From Bacteroidota bacterium (lineage in GTDB: Bacteria; Bacteroidota; Bacteroidia; Cytophagales; Cyclobacteriaceae): a stretch of 64,000 bases of DNA. The notes under the pieces were generated by a model. That model was not told where the DNA came from. It saw nothing but the letters and a program-made list of their open reading frames with translations, and ran no database searches. Of the stretch, positions 44,939 to 55,400 are shown piece after piece (position 1 is the stretch's first letter; each line of letters begins with the position of its first letter). The stretch is from the NCBI GenBank assembly GCA_023393375.1, contig JAEWLI010000074.1, positions 4,016-68,015 on the forward strand, written 5' to 3'. The position numbers and the translations under genes are program-made.

Positions 44939-46780
44939 ATGGAAAAAGGAAAAACCATAAGTCCTCTGTTTCCGGAGTTCCCTCCGGTCAGTAAGGAAAA
45001 ATGGAAGGAGACTGTATTAAAAGATCTCAAAGGTGCCAGTTTTGATAAAATCGTTCGGAAAACCTACGAAGGTTTTACTATTGAGCCTTTCTATACAGGG
45101 GATGATACCGAAAATCTAGCTTATTTGGACTCATATGAGAATATTTTTGAGACCAGAAGCTGGGAAAACCGCGAAAAAATAAAAGTTGAGAATGAATCAA
45201 TTGCCAATAAATTGGCTGTTGAGGCTTTGCATGGAGGTGCCACTGGCATTGCATTTATCATTTCAAATCCTCAGTCTATCGATTTTGATCAGCTGTTAAG
45301 CACAATTAATCTGGAAGCAACCTATATTTCATTTATATTGAATCAATCGGTTGTGGAATTTCAGAACAGCTACTTCAAATATCTTGAACAGAAAAATATT
45401 CCTCTTAATAAAATAAAAGGAAGCCTCCAATTTGATCCATTGGCTCAATTTACACTTTCAGGCAAATGGAACGACCAGGATATTAACGTATTGGCCAGTG
45501 TAATTAAAGCCAGCCTTTCTGCTCCGTATTTTTATACACTTACAATTAGTAATGGGCCATTCAAAGAATCTGGCTCCAGTATAGTGCAAGAACTTGCTTA
45601 TACCTTAAATATGGCTGCTTATTATTTTGATAAATTGACAGATTTGGGTTTATCAGCAGATGAAATTGCCAGAAAGGTTCAGTTTTCAATTTCAGTAGGT
45701 GTGGATTATTTTATGGAAATTGCCAAATTAAAAGCCCTTAGGATACTATTTGTTCAGGTGGCAAATGCATTTGGGACAAACGCACTCTCACCAGCTGATT
45801 TTCAAATACATGCATATTCATCGTACTGGTCCAAAACAATATTTGATCCTAGTGTAAACCTACTGCGTGATACCACTGAAGCCATGTCTGCCATTCTGGG
45901 AGGATGTAATTCATTGTCGTTAGAACCATATGATGCTGCTTTTAAAAAGTCACAACCATTTCTGAAAAGGATAGCACGGAATGTTTCCACTATCATCAAG
46001 GATGAATCTTATCTCGATAAAGTAGCTGACCCGGTAGCAGGTTCTTATTACATTGAAAACCTGATCAATAATCTTGTGGAAAATGCATGGACTATCTTTC
46101 AACAGGTAGAAAGTGAAGGGGGCTTTATGGAAGCTTTCAAAAAAGGATACATACAAAGCAAGATCAAGGCAGTTAGGGATGACAAAAGAAACAAAATAGC
46201 AGGAAGAAGAGAAGTGATCCTGGGCACTAATCAATATCCCAACCATACTGAATCAGTAGATCCAGCTCAAATTATATCTTCAGAACAAGTAACTGTTTCT
46301 GGTGTGGAGATTCTGTCACCGGAGCATGCAGGCAAGGAATTTGAAGATTTAAGGTTGGATACAGAAAGATATTTTGCAAAATCGGGCCGGAAACCTGCAG
46401 TTTACTTGCTGGAATATGGCACTAATGTGACCATGAGAAAAGCAAGGGCTTCATTCAGCACAGGATTCTTAAGTACGGCCGGATTTAAGTTGGTTGAGGA
46501 TACTTTCTCTGCTGATGTGGTGTCTGCCGTTGAAAAAGCAAAAAAGACAGATGCTGAAATCGTGGTATTTTGCGGCTCAGACGATGACTATGCTGCCGTG
46601 GGAGAAGAGTTTGCAAAAGCTTTTAAATCATCAGTTAAGGATAAATTACTGGTATTGGCAGGATATCCGGCTGAAATTGTTGATACATTAAAAGCTGCCG
46701 GATTTGACGAATTCATCCATGTCCGGTCTAATGCAATTGAAACACTGCGCGGATTTCAAAAGAAGTTGAACGTAATCTAA
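44939..46780 (+). CDS. mutA: Methylmalonyl-CoA mutase small subunit
   Basis: 613 residues. TIM-barrel part resembling the catalytic chain (LSADEIARKVQFSISVGVDYFMEIAKLKALRILFVQV, NLLRDTTEAMSAILGGCNSLSLEPYD, DPVAGSYYIENLI) and a C-terminal flavodoxin-like domain (PAVYLLEYGTNVTMRKARASF) that lacks the DxHxxG cobalamin-binding motif. In the family this chain is non-catalytic and pairs with the large subunit. It is 11 bases before mutB. Confidence 0.94.
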   Translation: MEKGKTISPLFPEFPPVSKEKWKETVLKDLKGASFDKIVRKTYEGFTIEPFYTGDDTENLAYLDSYENIFETRSWENREKIKVENESIANKLAVEALHGGATGIAFIISNPQSIDFDQLLSTINLEATYISFILNQSVVEFQNSYFKYLEQKNIPLNKIKGSLQFDPLAQFTLSGKWNDQDINVLASVIKASLSAPYFYTLTISNGPFKESGSSIVQELAYTLNMAAYYFDKLTDLGLSADEIARKVQFSISVGVDYFMEIAKLKALRILFVQVANAFGTNALSPADFQIHAYSSYWSKTIFDPSVNLLRDTTEAMSAILGGCNSLSLEPYDAAFKKSQPFLKRIARNVSTIIKDESYLDKVADPVAGSYYIENLINNLVENAWTIFQQVESEGGFMEAFKKGYIQSKIKAVRDDKRNKIAGRREVILGTNQYPNHTESVDPAQIISSEQVTVSGVEILSPEHAGKEFEDLRLDTERYFAKSGRKPAVYLLEYGTNVTMRKARASFSTGFLSTAGFKLVEDTFSADVVSAVEKAKKTDAEIVVFCGSDDDYAAVGEEFAKAFKSSVKDKLLVLAGYPAEIVDTLKAAGFDEFIHVRSNAIETLRGFQKKLNVI

Positions 46781-46791
46781 AGAAAGATATC

Positions 46792-48936
46792 ATGAAACCT
46801 GATTTTAATAAAATATCCTTACAGGATATAAAAAATTATAAAGTACAAAAGAAAACAGCTGATACTTCTGCTATATGGAATACAGCTGAAAAGATAGATG
46901 TTAAATCTCAGTTTACATCTGATGATTTAAAAGGTATGGAACACCTGCAATATGCTGCCGGACTTCCTCCTTATCTGCGCGGGCCATACTCTACCATGTA
47001 TGTGATGCGGCCTTGGACGATCAGGCAATATGCCGGTTTTTCCACTGCCGAGGAATCAAATGCTTTTTACAGAAGAAACCTTGCCGCTGGACAAAAGGGG
47101 CTTTCAGTTGCCTTCGACCTTGCTACGCACAGAGGTTATGATTCTGACCATCCGCGGGTAGTTGGGGATGTAGGTAAGGCAGGTGTGGCAATTGACTCCA
47201 TCCTGGATATGAAAGTATTATTTGATCAGATTCCATTGGATCAAATGTCTGTTTCCATGACGATGAATGGTGCGGTAATTCCTGTCCTGGCATTTTACAT
47301 TGTAGCGGCTGAAGAACAAGGTGTATCTCCTGAAAAATTGACAGGAACTATTCAAAATGATATCTTGAAAGAATTTATGGTGAGGAATACTTACATTTAT
47401 CCTCCCGAACCTTCTATGCGGATCATTGCGGATATTTTTGCTTTCACTTCCAAAAATATGCCCAAATTCAACTCCATCAGTATCAGCGGATATCACATGC
47501 AGGAAGCTGGCGCAACAGCTGACATTGAATTGGCATACACTTTAGCCGATGGCCTGGAATATATCCGGACAGGGATAAAAGCTGGGATGAGTGTCGATGA
47601 TTTTGCCCCACGTCTCTCTTTTTTCTGGGCAGTCGGGATGAATCATTTTATGGAAATTGCTAAAATGCGGGCAGGCAGAATGCTTTGGGCTAAAATTGTG
47701 AACCAGTTTAATCCAAAAAATCCAAAATCTCTTGCTTTAAGAACACATAGCCAGACTTCTGGTTGGAGTTTAACGGAACAGGATCCTTTTAATAATGTGA
47801 CCAGAACCTGTGTGGAAGCTATGGCAGCTGCATTAGGCCATACCCAGTCGTTGCATACCAATGCATTGGATGAAGCCATTGCATTGCCTACTGATTTTTC
47901 TGCAAGAATAGCCAGGAATACACAGCTGTATTTGCAAGATGAGACAAATATCACGAAAGTGGTTGACCCATGGGCTGGTTCTTACTATGTGGAGTATTTA
48001 ACACACCAACTGACTCAAATGGCCTGGACACATATCCAGGAAGTGGAACAGCTTGGAGGTATGGCCAAAGCCATTGAAACTGGTATTCCAAAGATGAGAA
48101 TAGAAGAAGCTGCTGCCAGAAAACAAGCAAGGATTGACTCGTCTAAGGATATCATCGTTGGTGTAAATAAATATCGTACTGATGAGCAAACTGAAATGGA
48201 ATTGCTGGAGGTGGATAATACGGCTGTTAGGATTTCTCAAATAGAGAGACTAAACAAACTGAAAGCTGAAAGAAACCAACCGGAAGTGGAAGCAGCTTTA
48301 AAAGCCATCACTCATGCATCAGAAACCGGTGAAGGTAATCTGCTTGAATTGGCAGTAGATGCAGCCAGGAAACGGGCTTCTCTTGGAGAAATTTCCATGG
48401 CAATGGAAAAAGTATTCGGTAGGCATCAAGCGACCATTAAATCCATTTCGGGTATTTATTCTTCTGAAGCTTCTTCTGATGACAATTTTAAAAAAGCCAA
48501 AGAACTGGCCGATAAATTTGCTGAAACTGAAGGTAGAAGACCAAGAATTATGGTGGCCAAAATGGGACAGGATGGTCACGACAGAGGAGCTAAAGTAATT
48601 TCCACCAGTTTTGCTGACTTGGGCTTTGATGTGGACATTGGACCATTGTTCCAAACTCCTGAAGAAGTAGCAAGGCAAGCGGCAGAAAATGATGTTCATG
48701 TAGTAGGTGCATCAAGCCTTGCCGCAGGCCACAAAACTTTAGTGCCTCAACTAATTGAAGAACTAAAGAAAATTGGGCGTGGGGATATTATGGTAATTGC
48801 TGGTGGCGTAATTCCACCAAAAGATTATGATTTCCTCTATCAATCAGGAGTGGCTGAGGTTTTCGGACCAGGAACTATTATATCGGTGGCAGCTCAAAAG
48901 ATCCTATTAAGGTTATTAGAGTCTGAAACTGTTTAG
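46792..48936 (+). CDS. mutB: Methylmalonyl-CoA mutase large (catalytic) subunit
   Basis: 714 residues, full length. N-terminal substrate barrel (YSTMYVMRPWTIRQYAGFSTAEESN, the CoA-channel signature) and a C-terminal cobalamin domain with GQDGHDRGAKVI (DxHxxG, axial His at about 596), followed by GASSLAAGHKTL and VIAGGVIPPKDYDFL. It interconverts (R)-methylmalonyl-CoA and succinyl-CoA. In Bacteroidota this route serves propionate/succinate and odd-chain or branched-amino-acid metabolism. No meaB GTPase gene is seen next to it. Confidence 0.97.
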   Translation: MKPDFNKISLQDIKNYKVQKKTADTSAIWNTAEKIDVKSQFTSDDLKGMEHLQYAAGLPPYLRGPYSTMYVMRPWTIRQYAGFSTAEESNAFYRRNLAAGQKGLSVAFDLATHRGYDSDHPRVVGDVGKAGVAIDSILDMKVLFDQIPLDQMSVSMTMNGAVIPVLAFYIVAAEEQGVSPEKLTGTIQNDILKEFMVRNTYIYPPEPSMRIIADIFAFTSKNMPKFNSISISGYHMQEAGATADIELAYTLADGLEYIRTGIKAGMSVDDFAPRLSFFWAVGMNHFMEIAKMRAGRMLWAKIVNQFNPKNPKSLALRTHSQTSGWSLTEQDPFNNVTRTCVEAMAAALGHTQSLHTNALDEAIALPTDFSARIARNTQLYLQDETNITKVVDPWAGSYYVEYLTHQLTQMAWTHIQEVEQLGGMAKAIETGIPKMRIEEAAARKQARIDSSKDIIVGVNKYRTDEQTEMELLEVDNTAVRISQIERLNKLKAERNQPEVEAALKAITHASETGEGNLLELAVDAARKRASLGEISMAMEKVFGRHQATIKSISGIYSSEASSDDNFKKAKELADKFAETEGRRPRIMVAKMGQDGHDRGAKVISTSFADLGFDVDIGPLFQTPEEVARQAAENDVHVVGASSLAAGHKTLVPQLIEELKKIGRGDIMVIAGGVIPPKDYDFLYQSGVAEVFGPGTIISVAAQKILLRLLESETV

Positions 48937-48955
48937 TACATAATTTACTTTTATT

Positions 48956-48992
48956 AAAGCCCTCTGATTTTGGTCGGAGGGCTTTATTTAAA
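48956..48992 (+). terminator. Intrinsic terminator after mutB
   Basis: AAAGCCCTCTGA, 6-base loop, TCGGAGGGCTTT, then TATTTA. Confidence 0.8.
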
Positions 48993-49299
48993 TCCAATCC
49001 CATTCTAATTGATTAGATTTCCATAAACTTATCATATCTAACAAATATTAAATCCCCCTTTTGATAACAATTTAATGAAGTTATTTTTTTAATAACGGTC
49101 TAAATATATGCTTTGATAATTATTTTAAAACACTTCGTTATTTATTGCAAAATATTAATGGATGAGCATGTTGATTCAAATTATGTAAATACTCCCCATT
49201 TGTGTGCCTCTACTTTTTAAGATTAAACAAGATATTTTAGTTAATTTATCATACCAAACATTAAAGATTACCGTATCTATTAAATTAAAAAATCCAGCT
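48993..49299. other. Gene-free AT-rich region before the SIMPL gene
   Basis: About 300 bases with no supported open frame on either strand and no clear hairpin. Near 49195-49210 there is TGTGCCTCTACTTT; a similar TGCGCCTCTACTAA occurs at 50167, which I take as chance. Confidence 0.4.
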
Positions 49300-49316
49300 T
49301 AGGCATATTATTTGCA
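49300..49316 (+). promoter_or_regulatory. Sigma-54-type promoter for the SIMPL-domain gene
   Basis: TAGGCATATTATTTGCA has GG and GC with exactly 10 bases between them and a perfect TTGCA -12 half. Together with the groES site it shares GGCATA at -24. The predicted start near 49327 gives a leader of about 107 bases before the ATG at 49434. Confidence 0.55.
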
Positions 49317-49433
49317 TCATTGCCTTAAAACAGGATTAAAGTCAACACATTAGTTGCAAATCCGTTAAGGCATGGCAGATAAATAAAGCATTACTTCGCA
49401 CATTTTATTTAAGAAAACGTAAATTATAAACAT

Positions 49434-50132
49434 ATGAAAAGATCCATTTTTGCTCTATTAATTTTAACAATGATCCATCCACTGTTCGGCCAGGAACAAA
49501 CAGTAAAGAAAATTGAAGTGGTTGGTTATGCTGAAAAAGAAATAGTTCCGGATATCATTTATCTGAACATATCTTTGCGGGAATATAAAAGTAAAAATAA
49601 TCAAATTGTGGCCATAGAAACCTTGGAAAATCAACTTGCAAAAGCTGTGAGGGAGGCGGGAATAAAAGATGAAGACTTTCAGATAGAGAATATTTACGGT
49701 AATAATAATTGGTGGTGGAGAAAGAAAAAAGATGATCCGGAATTTTTGGCATCTAAAAGATATCGGCTTAAACTTAATGATTTGAGTAAAATCAATCAAT
49801 TATTGTCTAAGCTTGATCCTTTAGGAATAGAGCAGATGAATATCTCAGAATATGATCATAGTAAGATTGAGGAGTATAAGAGAGAACTGAAAGTTGAAGC
49901 TTTAAAATCGGCTAAAGACAAAGCCAATTACCTTGTTCAAAGCATCGATCAACAACTTGGTGAAGCGATCGAAATTCACGAAATAGAAGCTGGTGGCCCT
50001 GTATATCCAATGTTCGAATCACGTATGTCTGCCAAAATGATGGATGGTTCGGGTACTGATATGGGTAATGATATTGGGTTCCGGACGATAAAAATCAGGG
50101 CAGATATCAGAGCAGTTTTCAGAATTCAATAA
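49434..50132 (+). CDS. Exported SIMPL-domain protein (DUF541, YggE-like)
   Basis: 232 residues. Signal peptide 1-19 (ending LFGQ). SIMPL/DUF541 domain: KKIEVVGYAEKEIVPDIIYLNISLREY, EDFQIENIYGNNNWWWRKKKD, KRELKVEALKSAKDKANYLVQSI and FRTIKIRADIRAVFRI. The family (E. coli YggE) is associated with reduced oxidative stress and forms oligomers; the biochemical role is unsettled. Confidence 0.88.
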   Translation: MKRSIFALLILTMIHPLFGQEQTVKKIEVVGYAEKEIVPDIIYLNISLREYKSKNNQIVAIETLENQLAKAVREAGIKDEDFQIENIYGNNNWWWRKKKDDPEFLASKRYRLKLNDLSKINQLLSKLDPLGIEQMNISEYDHSKIEEYKRELKVEALKSAKDKANYLVQSIDQQLGEAIEIHEIEAGGPVYPMFESRMSAKMMDGSGTDMGNDIGFRTIKIRADIRAVFRIQ

Positions 50133-50153
50133 AATACAAACCATAAAAGTAAA

Positions 50154-50172
50154 GGCGCAAAATACATGCGCC
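50154..50172. terminator. Possible shared hairpin between the SIMPL gene and gdhA
   Basis: GGCGCA, 7 bases, TGCGCC between convergent genes. There is no T run on the + strand; on the minus strand TTTACTTTT follows, so it could act for gdhA. Confidence 0.4.
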
Positions 50173-50212
50173 TCTACTAACTATAATATACAATTTTAAC
50201 AATAATTCAATG

Positions 50213-51562
50213 TTAAACTACGCCTTGTGCAATCATGGCATTGGCTACCTTTATAAAACCACCAATATTAGCTCCTTTTACATAATCGATAAAGCCACTA
50301 TCGTCAGTGCCATAAGAAACGCAAGTCTGATGGATACTTTTCATGATCTGATGTAATCTTTGATCTACTTCATCACGAGTCCAAGGCAAACGCATGGAAT
50401 TTTGGGTCATTTCCAATCCTGAAACTGACACTCCACCTGCATTGGCAGCTTTACCAGGTCCATATAGCACTTTAGCATTTAGAAATACTTCAACTGCATC
50501 AGGTGTAGATGGCATATTTGCCCCTTCAGAAATACCAATACAACCATTTGATACCAAGGCTTTCGCATCTTCCTCATTGATCTCATTCTGTGTAGCACAT
50601 GGAAAAGCAAAGTCACATTTAATCCCCCATGGTGTCTTCCCTTCATGAAAATCGACACCGTACTTTTGTGCATAATCCTGTATCCTGCCTCTTTTCACGT
50701 TTTTCAGCTCCATCACATATTGAAGTTTATCGGTATCAATACCATTGCTATCATGAATAAAGCCGCTTGAGTCTGATAAGGTAACCACTTTGGCACCCAA
50801 TTCAATCAATTTTTCAACCGCATATTGTGCTACGTTTCCAGAGCCGGACACTGTACATATTTTATCTTTCAAATTTTGGTCTCTTGTACTCAACATTTCC
50901 TGGGCAAAATATACTGCCCCATATCCAGTAGCTTCAGGACGAATCAAACTACCTCCGAATTCTATGGCCTTACCTGTAAAGACACCGGTAAACTCATTTC
51001 TCAATCTTTTATATTGACCATACATATAACCAACTTCTCTACCTCCAACACCAATATCACCTGCTGGAACATCGGTATTTGGACCTACATGTTTTGACAA
51101 TTCTGTAATAAAGCTTTGACAAAAATGCATCACTTCATTGTCGGATTTTCCTTTGGGGTCAAAATCAGAACCTCCTTTTCCCCCACCCATAGGCAGAGTA
51201 GTTAGGCTATTTTTAAATACCTGCTCAAATGCCAGAAATTTGAGGATTCCCAGATTAACGGTAGGATGGAATCGAATACCTCCTTTATAGGGCCCTATCG
51301 CACTATTCATTTGAATTCGATACCCTCTGTTGATCTGAATTTCCCCGCTGTCGTCTACCCAGGGAACTCTGAAAATAATAACTCTTTCAGGCTCGGCTAT
51401 TCTTTCCAGAATTTTATGATGTCTGTATTTTGGATTTTCTTCAATAAAAGGCATCAATGACTCTGCTACCTCCTGTACAGCCTGGTGGTATTCTGATTCC
51501 CCAGGATTTTTTGCAATGATTTTAGACATAAAATCATTTACCCTCACATTGAAAATTGACAT
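50213..51562 (-). CDS. gdhA: Glutamate dehydrogenase (hexameric, probably NADP-specific)
   Basis: 449 residues, the length of the hexameric class I enzymes. Motifs: YKGGIRFHPTVNLGILKFLAF... with PMGGGKGGSDFDPKG holding the catalytic Lys, then PAGDIGVGGREVGYM (catalytic Asp) and a Rossmann motif CTVSGSGNVAQYAVEKL. It interconverts 2-oxoglutarate plus ammonium and glutamate. Cofactor choice is inferred from family length. Confidence 0.94.
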   Translation of the reverse strand: MSIFNVRVNDFMSKIIAKNPGESEYHQAVQEVAESLMPFIEENPKYRHHKILERIAEPERVIIFRVPWVDDSGEIQINRGYRIQMNSAIGPYKGGIRFHPTVNLGILKFLAFEQVFKNSLTTLPMGGGKGGSDFDPKGKSDNEVMHFCQSFITELSKHVGPNTDVPAGDIGVGGREVGYMYGQYKRLRNEFTGVFTGKAIEFGGSLIRPEATGYGAVYFAQEMLSTRDQNLKDKICTVSGSGNVAQYAVEKLIELGAKVVTLSDSSGFIHDSNGIDTDKLQYVMELKNVKRGRIQDYAQKYGVDFHEGKTPWGIKCDFAFPCATQNEINEEDAKALVSNGCIGISEGANMPSTPDAVEVFLNAKVLYGPGKAANAGGVSVSGLEMTQNSMRLPWTRDEVDQRLHQIMKSIHQTCVSYGTDDSGFIDYVKGANIGGFIKVANAMIAQGVV

Positions 51563-51737
51563 AATGGATGTGTGTGTTTTTATTTAAATAGTGTGCTTGC
51601 AATTTGTAATACGAAAATAATTATTATGCATTATACATTGATTGCTAAAAGCAAATTTTCTACTAATGATGGGTAACTTTCAGTAAAACACGTAAAGTAA
51701 AATTAGTATTGACCCAAAAAATAAAGCAAACATTTAT

Positions 51738-52400
51738 CTATATGTCTATCAAATTGTTTCTGATCGCAAATTTGATCATGTCGACAGTGGTTTTCAGATT
51801 GAGTTTTTGCATGATGTGATTTTTATGCGATTCCACTGTCCTAATGCTTATAAACAACTGATCAGCAATTTCCTGATTAGAATAACTTTCACCCCACAAT
51901 CGTAGGATTTCAATTTGCCGGATACTTAAACTGCTAAGGTCCATTGATTGATTTGTATTGGGTTGTCCATCTATATTTCGGATGTAACGTTGCAGCAACA
52001 GATGAGTGATGGTGTTGCTGAAATATTCATGGCCACTTCTGAGTGTATAAATAGCTTCTACCAATTCCTCACGGCCAACCTCTTTAGACAAGAAACCATT
52101 AGCACCAGCTTTTATCACTCCTAAAATAATATCTTCGTTATTCAATGCAGACATTGCAAGTATTTTAGTCCTGGGATACTTCCATTTCACAAGATGAAAA
52201 CAGGAATAAATCATAGAAGACATTCCATGGATATTGATAAGGAGAACATTCACAGGTGTATTTTTAAGCTCCTTTTCAAGAGATGTTTTTTCACAACTTA
52301 CAGAAACCACCTGGACATCACTGATATTTTCTATCACGTGTTTTAATCCTATTGCTGCAAGTTTATGTTCATCATAGATTCCTACCGCAATTTTTGCCAT
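51738..52400 (-). CDS. LuxR/NarL-type regulator with degenerate receiver
   Basis: 220 residues. Residues 1-125 have the receiver fold, with Asp10/Glu11 at the acidic pocket (GIYDEHKLA) and a conserved Lys in GFLSKEVG, but the phospho-acceptor position is Asn56 (VLLINIHG where LLDIxMP is usual). Residues 150-215 are the LuxR HTH (LSIRQIEILRLWGESYSNQEIADQLFISIRTVESH). Normal His-Asp phosphorylation is therefore unlikely. It starts 5 bases after the 1536-residue sensor gene, so the two are cotranscribed. Confidence 0.9.
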   Translation of the reverse strand: MAKIAVGIYDEHKLAAIGLKHVIENISDVQVVSVSCEKTSLEKELKNTPVNVLLINIHGMSSMIYSCFHLVKWKYPRTKILAMSALNNEDIILGVIKAGANGFLSKEVGREELVEAIYTLRSGHEYFSNTITHLLLQRYIRNIDGQPNTNQSMDLSSLSIRQIEILRLWGESYSNQEIADQLFISIRTVESHKNHIMQKLNLKTTVDMIKFAIRNNLIDI

Positions 52401-52405
52401 GACTA

Positions 52406-55400
52406 TTATTCTTTGATGATGATGGCTGATGTTCGTTTTTTGCCATTCATGATTATTTCAAACGGTTTTTCAAACCTGACATGAATAAAAAATTTCGTTT
52501 GCCTTACTATTTTTTGACTGTTAAGCAGTTCCCACTTTATAAAATCATCAGGAAAATTTTCAGATATAGAAAAGTATCCTATACTCATAGAAGTGACATT
52601 GTGGAAAAAATGTGACCCTAATGATGCATCAAGTGGAAAATTAGAAAGACTTGTTTCTATAATTACTTTGGCATTGGAAATGTTGGACCAATTAACAGGG
52701 ATGCCTAAAAAAGGATCTCGCGTGCCCCATCTGCCAGGTCCTATTAAAACGTACTTTCGTCCTTCTTCCATCATGATATGATTAAGGTCATCAATCTCCT
52801 TCACCATTTCTACTGTTTTCAATTTATCAAATTTTGACTGATCGATATAAATAATATCACTAATGGTATTGATTTTACCGTTGCCTAGACTTGACTCTGT
52901 ATATAATAAAGTATTGTTTTTATTCAGTTTTCCGAATGTATAATCTTCAGCCATTGAATCACCCACCAATGGTTTGATTTGTAACAGATAGAAGGATGGA
53001 AGCCCATTGATAGTCCTGGTCAAATCAACAGAATATTCTATTTCTACCGGAGTACCCAATGCTTCACTTATGGTATTCAATACCATATCTATGGTTTGAG
53101 CCAATGGAATATAATTAAATTTGAGAATATCCTCAAAATTGATGATCCGGGGTCCAGGTACATTTAATCCACTTTCAATTCTATCATTTTCAGGATTGTA
53201 CACTGAAGCAATATGTGTAATTGACCCATGTTTTTCAGCTTCACGAATATCCAATAGTTTCAAGGATGAGAGTTCTCCGTCCCTTAGCAGATCAATATCC
53301 TTTTTCTCCAGATCAACAGCCAAAAAATCAACCTGTGTGCTCTTGATGATATCTTCTTTGGAATATATGGCCACTTTAGGATATTTCTGGGAAAACCGAT
53401 AAGACTTCATCCCACTCACCACATAAAAACCCAGGCCAACTGCCGCTGTGGCAAAACCTTCTTCAGGTTTCATATAGGAAATGGGGTAATAGTTGTATGA
53501 CTGAGCCGTACCGCTGATATGTGGATAATAGTATTTGCCAAATTGATTGCCAACCAATTCCTGTAGCACTACAGCCATCCTTTCGTCTTCTACTTTATGC
53601 CCAATAGCTCCAAAATAAGTTTTGGCACTATCGGAATAAACCGAGGCATAAACCAACTTGATAGCATTTCTCAACATATCCAACCGTGTTTTTTTATTTT
53701 TCTGGTTGTTTGGAATAATATATGTATCGAATACACCAGCAAATGTTTGGGTTATAGAATCTTCTGAAACACTCGATGACCGGATGGCTATTGGTTTATG
53801 AATTTGTTCTAGAAACACTTCCAGCTTTCTGATCAGCGATGATGATAAGGAGGCTTTCATGAAATGTTCCTGAATTTCCTTATAAGTAATTCCTGGGCGA
53901 TAAACCACATCAAAAAGGTGATTTCGATCCATAAAATAATCGAATTCATCTATACCGATAACTGCAGTGATGGGAACCCGAATGTTAATCTCTTTCGTAG
54001 AGAAAAAATAATCAATATTATTGATCAGGGAATTGATGAAAGCCAAACCTCTTCCTTTGCCCCCCAATGAACCTCCTGATAACCTGACTATGTTTTTTTC
54101 GTCGATGATCGATGTCTCTTCAAAGTTTAATGTTTTACCCCGCTTTTTTTCTTCGCGATATTGGCTGATGGCATTGATTATATATTGGCGAAACTCTGCC
54201 ATGGTTGAGAAATTGCTTGCCTTAATTGGATTAATATGACGGGCAAGTTCTATTTCCCCTCTTGACATTAACCATAAGGAAAATTCATTTTCGCGGGCAT
54301 GAAGAAACAATGATTCATCGGGAACCTTGTGCAACAAGGTTCCAAATTCCCTAAGTGATTTCGCTTTCGCAATAACATTTCCATCTTTATCCTTGAAAAT
54401 GAAATCACCAAAGAATATGCGGTTGATTAAAAATGCTTTTAAATCACCTAACAGGCTATCAGAATTTTTATTTACATAAGAAACATTTAAACTCTTGGCT
54501 ATTTTTGCATTGGCGTTTTCAGAAGTTTGTAAAATAACAGGTAAATTTCTGATCTGTGATCTGATATATTTGATAAATTTAATCCCTGCGGTTTTGTCAA
54601 TATTGCCACCTCGGTCAAATTCCACATCAGAAATTACACACAACATGAACTCTTTGTACTTGTTGAAGATGTACATGGCTTCTTCGTAATTTCTGGCATG
54701 GAGTATCTTTGGTCTGGATCGCATTTTAGCAATTTTGTCCAATTCATTCTTTTCTACTTCGGGCAACAAGTTCTGGATTTGTTCAAATACAATCGAATAT
54801 AACATTCGGAGGTATTTGGAATAATATAGCGCAGAGTCCTCTATTAATAGAATTATCCGGACCAAACCGATTTTGGTATCATTTTCCACATTGGCACTAT
54901 CTTCAATGGATTTTACTATGGCAAAGAATATTTGGGAATGTCCATTCCAGACAAATAGTTTGTCAATTGAAGACGTTAATGCCACCATTTCTTCATACTG
55001 CTTTACCTTGCTTTTTTTGTTTAACAACAAGTAAACAGAAAGATCGGGACGCTTCAGTTTTATTTCTTTACTGAGATTTACCGGGATATGGGTATCGACG
55101 CCCACCATCAATATGACCAGGTCGAAATGCGTAGTATCGAGGATATCAATGGCTTCTTCATCGGAAGTAACACAGGTGATTCTTGGTAGAGAAAATAAAC
55201 TGTATTGGTAGATTTCACCCATAAATCTTTCAAAGAAACTGTCTTCATTTTCAAGAATAAAAGCATCATACAAAGTAGCTACAAAAAGAATTTGCTTGAC
55301 CTTGTATTTCATCATGTCCAGATAAATATATTTATCCAGTGCTTGTTGATTAAAAAATAGTTGGAGAGGACGTTTATTTCTGATGAGTGAATTTCTGTAT

